Source of the DNA: Neurospora intermedia
Lineage: Eukaryota; Ascomycota; Sordariomycetes; Sordariales; Sordariaceae
Assembly: GCA_037102815.1 (NCBI GenBank)
Contig: BTPP01000006.1
Location: 310,001-374,000 of the forward strand
Direction: 5' to 3'
Length of the DNA: 64,000 nucleotides
Shown here piece after piece: positions 58,650 through 64,000 of the stretch. Made by a program: the position numbers and the translations under genes. A model generated the notes under the pieces. The model was not told the origin of the DNA and searched no databases. It worked only from the letters and a program-made list of their open reading frames with translations. How positions within the stretch are numbered: position 1 is the first letter of the stretch; the number at the start of each line of letters is the position of its first letter.

Positions 58650-61600
58650 CGTAGGAGGGAGTCGGTCGCGTAGCGGTAATAGCGCTTATACGATTATAGC
58701 CCCCCCTAAGGAAGTAATACCCTTATCCTCCGTAGAAGGACTAGAAGGAACCCTATCTTAGGGTAACTAATAGTCCAATTGAAAATACTCTATTAGAATG
58801 TAGGGAAGTCGTACGAGAGAGGGAAGCTTTTATTCGAGTAAGAAGAGACCTACGACGTCGTAGCGATCTAGGAGCCGGGTAGAAATCTAAATGGGGATAT
58901 TTACTGTCCTAGAGGCGGGAAATATTTCGGGGTCGATTATATAAAGAAGGGAAGGGCGGTAATATATGTAAATAAGAGATGGAATCTGAAGGACTTAGAT
59001 TTCCAAGCCGGAAAGGATTGGGCTATAGTAACGTTCAAGAGTTTAAGGGACCCAACGACCGTCTTTTCTATTTACTCTCCTATCCTTACGTAGGGAATAC
59101 TGGAATATTAGTAGGGATCGCCGCTCCTTAAATTTCTCGAGGTCGGGCCCCTAGCGGGAAACCTAGTTGCAATTAGGGACTACAATCTCTACCATCCCGA
59201 TTGGGATCTAGAGAATAGGACCAGCCCGGGGGCCGCTCGCCTCTTTACATAGGTACGACGCTGGAGACTTGGTTTGCTCACCCTCCGCGGTGAGCCGATA
59301 AGATTCGGGAACGCGATACAAGGAGAGAGGGATGGGACAATCGACTATACATAGCTATTACCCGGGGTCGAGGCCGAATATTGGGGAGCGTAGAGGTGCG
59401 AGCAAACCGGCTCGGACTACTATCCTTAGGAAATTTGGGTCTAAGTAGGAAGAAAAAATAAAAAAGCGGAAGAGGAAGGAGGATATAGTTGGAGTTTTAT
59501 AGATATAGTGAAGGTGAAGGAGGCAGCGGAGAAACGGATATCGGTCCCAGAAAGGATCGACATAGTAGAGGATCTTAAACTCGCCTTTCGTAGGCTTGAC
59601 GGAGAATTTACAAGCATTGTAGAGGAATTTGTTTTATACTGGAAGAAAGGTCGAGGGAGGAAAGCGAATTAGTAGATATTAGAATATAAGATAGTAATAA
59701 AAGAAGCGCGGAGGATGTATTGGGAGTAGTTTAGATGCTGGATAGTATTGAACTAGAGGGATTTTATCGAAGCTACAATAAAAAAGAAGAGGATAATTAT
59801 AAAAGCTTAGTAGGCTACGTAGCGCAATAGCGTCGCCGAGGCTTCGAAGAACCCGAATCGACTTTAACCCCTAGAATAATAGGCCCGTACCCGAAGCCAC
59901 AGACTAATAGACCCGCCTAAACTACCAGCCCTTCAAACCTACGAAGGGGTAGTAGAAGTTGGAAATTATAATAGTAAGGCCGAGATCCTTACCGATCGCT
60001 TCTTCCCGAAGGTAGAGGTCCCAATAGACTACCTACCGGATTAGACTGAACCGCTAAATAGTACTGAACCGATAGCCATTAGCGAGCTAATCAACAAGGA
60101 GGACGTCCAGGACGTACTCTCCCGGATGGCGCCTAATAAGGCCCCCGGGATTAATTAGTACTTAAATAGGTTTCTGAAGATGTGTGGGTAACCGTTCCGG
60201 TAAGCTATAGTATACTTAGCATCCGCCAGCCTCCAACTCGGATATTTCCTATAGCGGTTCAAGGACGCGAAAGTAATTATCCTTAAGAAGCCCGGGAAGA
60301 GCGCCGCCCAGCAGAAGCTAGCAGGCGCATAGAGGCCAATATCGCTACTTAGCAACGTAGGAAAAATCTTCGAAGCGCTCGTAGCTAAGAGGCTTACGCA
60401 GGCAGCCGAAGAGTTTAACCTCCTACCAGAGGGCTAGATAGGCAATCGGGCAGGCCGTTCAATAGAGTTTGCAGTCCGGGTAGTCACCGACGCGGTACAT
60501 ACGGCTTGGAAACTCGGGGCTGTAACGTCCCTTATACTCCTAGATTTAAAAGGAGCGTTCGATAGAGTTAATTATAGGTGGCTTCTATACACCCTATAGG
60601 AAATGCAACTCCCAACGTAGATTATTCGGTGGGTAGCGAGCTTTATCGCTGGAAGAAGAGGCTCTCTCTTCTTCAACGACAAAACCTCCCGCCCCTACGC
60701 AATTACCGCTAGAGTACTACAAAACTCCCCCCTTTCCCCTATTTTATTTATTCTCTTTATTACCCTACTATACTGGAAGCTAGCAATAATCCCAAATGTA
60801 ATTATAATTAGCTTCGCTAATAATACTAATATTATAATAGTAACCCGTACTACCGAAGAAAACTGCCGGACGCTACAAACAATATAGGAAGTATACTCAG
60901 AATGGGTAGGGGCGAAAGGTATAGAATTCGAAGCAATTAAAACGGAGTTAATATATTTTATACGGATAAGGGTACTAAGGACGGAAACTCTCCAACTTAG
61001 GGAAGTAGTACTTCAACCGACGGAATCGATACAATTCCTAGGGGTCTGGCTGGACCGTAAACTCAACTATAGGGCTCACGCGGAAGCGGTGAAAAAGAAA
61101 ATAACGACGCAGACGAATATACTTACGAAATTAGTAGCGAAGATATAGGGTTGCTCCTTTGCTCGGGTAAGGGAAATATATACTAAGTATATCTGTAGCG
61201 CTATTATATATAGAGCCTTAGTATTCTACTAGCCGACTGAAGTCTACGGCAAGCTTCGGGGGATAGTAGTTGGGTTGGCGAAATACTAGACTAAGTATTT
61301 GAAAGTTATCGCCGGGACGTACAAAGCTACGCCGGTACGAAATTTAGAGATAGAAACCTTTTATCCGCCGTTCGACCTCTACCTTAATAAAAGGGTCCGG
61401 GCCTTTAAAGAAAGGCTCGCCCGGACGGACCAAGCCCGGTTCGTCCGGGGGACCGCAGCTTGGGTCTCTAGTTGTATCTAGGTACGACGAGCTAGAGGTC
61501 GGCCACCCGCCGACAAACTAGAGAGCGGTGCAGCCAAGGCTCGGTGGGCCGAGATGTGGGTACCAACGGAGAAGCTACTAGCGATGGCAGCTGGCCCCCC

Positions 61601-62240
61601 CTCGGAGTTAGGGACTCAGCCGTTACTACTATTGTAAGCTTTAGAGCTAATAACTGCTAATAGAGAGGAGTAGCTAGAGGATACAACGAACCGGGAATGG
61701 GTATCGCACTACAACCACCACCTGGCGGCGGCGGTAGCGAAATTAGGGCGACGGTACGAATTTACTATCGCTAACCTCACCCCCAAATTTAGCGGAGAGG
61801 CTATCCAACGATATATAGTCGGTACGAAGAAGAAGAAAGGAAGACGCTAACAACTAGAAGAAACCGAAGAGGAGCCGTACCTACTAACTAAAGCGAAGAG
61901 TTCCCTCCTCATCTAGGCTAGAACGGAAGTCATCGGCCTCCGGGCCTTCCTCCACCGGAGGAAGGTGCCGGGCGTCCTAACTCCCATCTATACCTGCGGG
62001 CTCGAGAAGGAGACATTCGCCTATATTATCCTAAATTGCTTTAATGCGGATACTATCTTCTAGTCGAACCTAGAAGCTTAGTTATTAACGAAGGAAGAAC
62101 TCTAGGAATACCTAGACGATGGAATTAAAGCCGAAAGGATTCTATTATAGGCGTTGAAGTTGGGGAGGTTGAAAGAATACTATTTAGTAGTCGAATTAGA
62201 GGAGGAGCAACGTAAGGAAATCGCGAGGTACTCCTAAAAG
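58650..62240 (+). pseudogene. LINE ORF2 (endonuclease and reverse transcriptase), RIP-damaged
   Basis: One frame shows an APE-type endonuclease (VAIRDYNLYHPDWD at 59166-59207, where GDFNLHHP is usual). The reverse transcriptase follows: MAPNKAPGIN near 60,127, LLDLKGAFDRVNY near 60,537, LQNSPLSPILF, then FANN at 60,812-60,826 where FADD is expected, and LGVWLDRKLNYRAHA. A C-terminal zinc motif YTCGLEKETFAYIILNC at about 61,990 has Tyr where His is expected. FADD to FANN needs two TpG to TpA changes, and His to Tyr needs CpA to TpA, both RIP-type. There are more than twenty stop codons. No RNase H domain is evident. The start and the 3' end of the frame are approximate. Confidence 0.85.
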
Positions 62241-62249
62241 GAAAACGGA

Positions 62250-63880
62250 ACATTAATAATATTAGAATAATAGGACGGGAACGAAGAGGAGATATTTATA
62301 CTAACTACGGGAGCTATCTAAGCCACGGCTATAGCAAGAACCGAAAAGCACTATCTAACGAGCGCCTAGTTACGCCTAAGAAGCTGCTCGAGCAGCTCCA
62401 TTATACGAGCCTGGTTCATAGTAACCTCACAGTACCACTGGACCCAGTTATTGTTCATAAGGGCGCGACCGGGAGTATCGACGGCCATAGGGCTGCCGGG
62501 AGCGGAACTACTACTACCACCAGAGCCGGAAGCCGCACGAACAGGAGTAGCGTAATCGCCACCGCCGGATACGACACGCGCAGGAGTAATAGCGCTACCG
62601 CTGGAACCGGACGCGATCCGAACCGGATTTATAGCACTACCGCCGAGTAGGGAAGGAATACGACTGTAACGAACGTCCTTCGCGACCAGCTCGCGGTAAC
62701 CCTTCTACTGCTACTCAGTGACATTATAGTTTAGGGTACAAGGAAGACGCTTGTAGTCGGTAGGAAGGCCGTCCCGCTCCAGACGGGTATGTATGCGATT
62801 GGTGAAGTCGTTAGCGATACGAACGAAGACATCTAGGTTGAAGTTGAACCTATTCTGGCTACCCACTACTATAGTAACGGCTGCCGCCTAGACAGCGTTG
62901 CGGGCGTCGCGGAGACTAGTAGGAACGTCCAGTATATATTTGCCGGAGGTGTGGTCGTAGGTAGCGTTCTAGGCACCGCTAGCTAGGAGCGGAGTTAGAT
63001 AGCGGAAAGGAAATACAGAGGACGAGTAACCTACCAGTAGACGAAATAAGGCAAACCTTATCGGCGACGACCTTCTAGAAGGTACCGGGGGAGCTAGGCC
63101 TATTATTATTAGAGCGCGGGACGGAGGCGAGATCTAGAGTGTAGTAAAGGTAGGGGATCTTACGTACGACGCTAGTCAAATTAGTACAAGGACTGGAGAA
63201 GAAGAGGAGGAAGCCGTACCGGTTCTGAGGGGGATAACCACCGATAAAATCGCGAAGAGTACGAGCGAGGAACGCGGGCTCCAAGGGCACGACCAAGGGG
63301 ACCGCGGGGGACGTAGGACCCGGGGACGCGATAGGGGAGGAACCCTCCGCGTTGGAGGTCAAGTCGATGGGGCTGGGACGATGGCGGCCGGAGGAAGCTA
63401 TTTTAATGGAAGTTGCAATAAGGAAGAAGGAGGAGAAGGACTAGGAGGGGCGCCGCAAGGGGGATTATATAGACGAGGGAAGGGGTCCTTGCGCCAATGC
63501 AAATAGGGGTAGAGCCGCGGGGTGGGAGAGTGAATAATGGGGCGGAGGTATTTGCAAACGGGGGAAGGAGGCGAAGGAGTAGGGTGGGAGACGGGAAGAT
63601 GGGATGGGGAAGCGGGGAGAAGGCGGAGGAAGGAACGGTAGGGAGTAAGATGGAGAGGCGGCGAAGGAAGCGGCGTACCGGCTTTAGTCCTATTCCTACT
63701 ATTCCTATTATTCTAGTATTAGGACGACGCAGCGGTGGAAGAGACGAGATCATATTCGCTGTAGCGGTAGGTGAGAACCATTATAGCTGTAAGTAAAGTA
63801 GGAGCGGCGTGGTGAACCACGGCCGAGATGGAGCTGGAGGTTTTCATCCGGGGGCGCTTAACGCCTCACGGTTTTCCCCT
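62250..63880 (-). mobile_element. Unassigned minus-strand reading frame in the 3' part of the LINE insert
   Basis: Minus-strand sequence reads as protein-like in pieces. One piece is MTSNAEGSSPIASPGPTSP and onward (63362-63075). Downstream are another with FVRIANDFTNRIHTRLERDG and a Gly/Ser-rich run ending APGSPMAVDTPGRALMNNN. That last piece continues WVQWYCEVTMNQARIMELLE. The style resembles an ORF1/gag-like protein of some transposon, or a captured gene, but I cannot name the family. It is broken in a few places. Both strands are fairly open here because of GC content, so the call is tentative. It lies inside the outer 16-bp duplication, so it either arrived with the LINE or inserted into it later. 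Confidence 0.4.
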
Positions 63881-63950
63881 CCAGAGAACTAGAGAAGGAC
63901 CCCATGCCAATAGGGCACTATAGTTTATAGTCTAGGAATAAGAATATTAT

Positions 63951-63966
63951 TTATAATAGAAATAAA
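63951..63966 (+). repeat. Right copy of 16-bp target-site duplication
   Basis: TTATAATAGAAATAAA, identical to 56994-57009. Confidence 0.85.
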
Positions 63967-64000
63967 GACCGCCACCCAACTTCCCAATAAATAATATAGG
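63951..64000 (-). mobile_element. Ty3/Gypsy relic resumes (reverse-transcriptase region), runs out of the window
   Basis: The 50 bases beyond the LINE belong to the same reverse-transcriptase region that is interrupted at 57,009, read on the minus strand. The 5' part of this old, broken element lies beyond the window edge. Confidence 0.6.

Larger units (their letters stand above)
57010..63950 (+). mobile_element. LINE (non-LTR retrotransposon) insertion of about 6.9 kb
   Basis: Bounded by a 16-bp direct repeat. It carries plus-strand ORF1 (57118-58617) and ORF2 (about 58,650-62,240) typical of fungal LINEs. RIP is mild: GC stays near half, but many glutamine codons have become TAG or TAA, and TpG became TpA. 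The insert is younger than the Gypsy relic it interrupts. The last 1.6 kb holds an unexplained minus-strand frame. No poly(A) tail is visible at the right end. Instead there is an A/T-rich end (AGGAATAAGAATATTAT). The left end begins with a run of A directly after the duplication. The clade is uncertain. Tad1-like is possible, but I see no RNase H domain. Confidence 0.82.

Noticed and set aside
1-64000. CRISPR arrays, bacterial operons, riboswitches
   Set aside because: The window is eukaryotic with spliceosomal introns. No regularly spaced repeats were seen.

Overview
The window looks like nuclear DNA of a filamentous ascomycete, most likely a Sordariomycete. Genes have short GT...AG introns and C-ending codons. 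tRNA genes are dispersed singly. The last 13 kb is AT-rich, TpA-rich sequence of the kind left by repeat-induced point mutation (RIP, C to T mainly at CpA). No species can be named from the sequence alone.

Layout. 1-26,700 is ordinary, gene-sparse chromosome. It holds a small two-exon gene resembling a double-stranded-RNA-binding motif (5131-5900), with a near-perfect 34-bp inverted repeat 0.55 kb downstream. After it come GDP-mannose pyrophosphorylase (mpg1, 10590-12020), glycerol kinase (GUT1, 15388-17279, minus), tRNA-Lys(CTT), a protein-kinase-domain gene (22059-23693), a small cupin (24247-25135) and a fungal protein of unknown role with a glutamine-rich stretch (25436-26716, minus). Between 27 and 43 kb the gene set becomes accessory: tRNA-Arg(TCT), an aldo/keto reductase, a secreted GH71 alpha-1,3-glucanase, an orphan terminal exon, a full-size ABCB transporter and an FSH1/LovG-like serine hydrolase.

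From 43,745 to 51,068 lies a complete highly reducing polyketide synthase of about 2256 residues in eight exons (KS-AT-DH-ER-KR-ACP, no methyltransferase). With the hydrolase and the transporter it makes a plausible compact biosynthetic locus, perhaps with the aldo/keto reductase. It lies directly against the RIP-degraded block.

51,100-64,000 is a nested repeat graveyard. It contains a tRNA-Ile(TAT)-like gene with an intron, a GC-normal block of about 250 bp that may be a SINE, a Ty3/Gypsy-type relic on the minus strand, and a LINE of about 6.9 kb inserted into the reverse-transcriptase region of that relic. A 16-bp target-site duplication flanks the LINE insert. The insert also carries an unexplained minus-strand reading frame in its last 1.6 kb.

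Three accessory genes (aldo/keto reductase, GH71, FSH1-like) each need one extra base explained to keep the family reading frame. That pattern deserves checking before any of them is called functional or broken.
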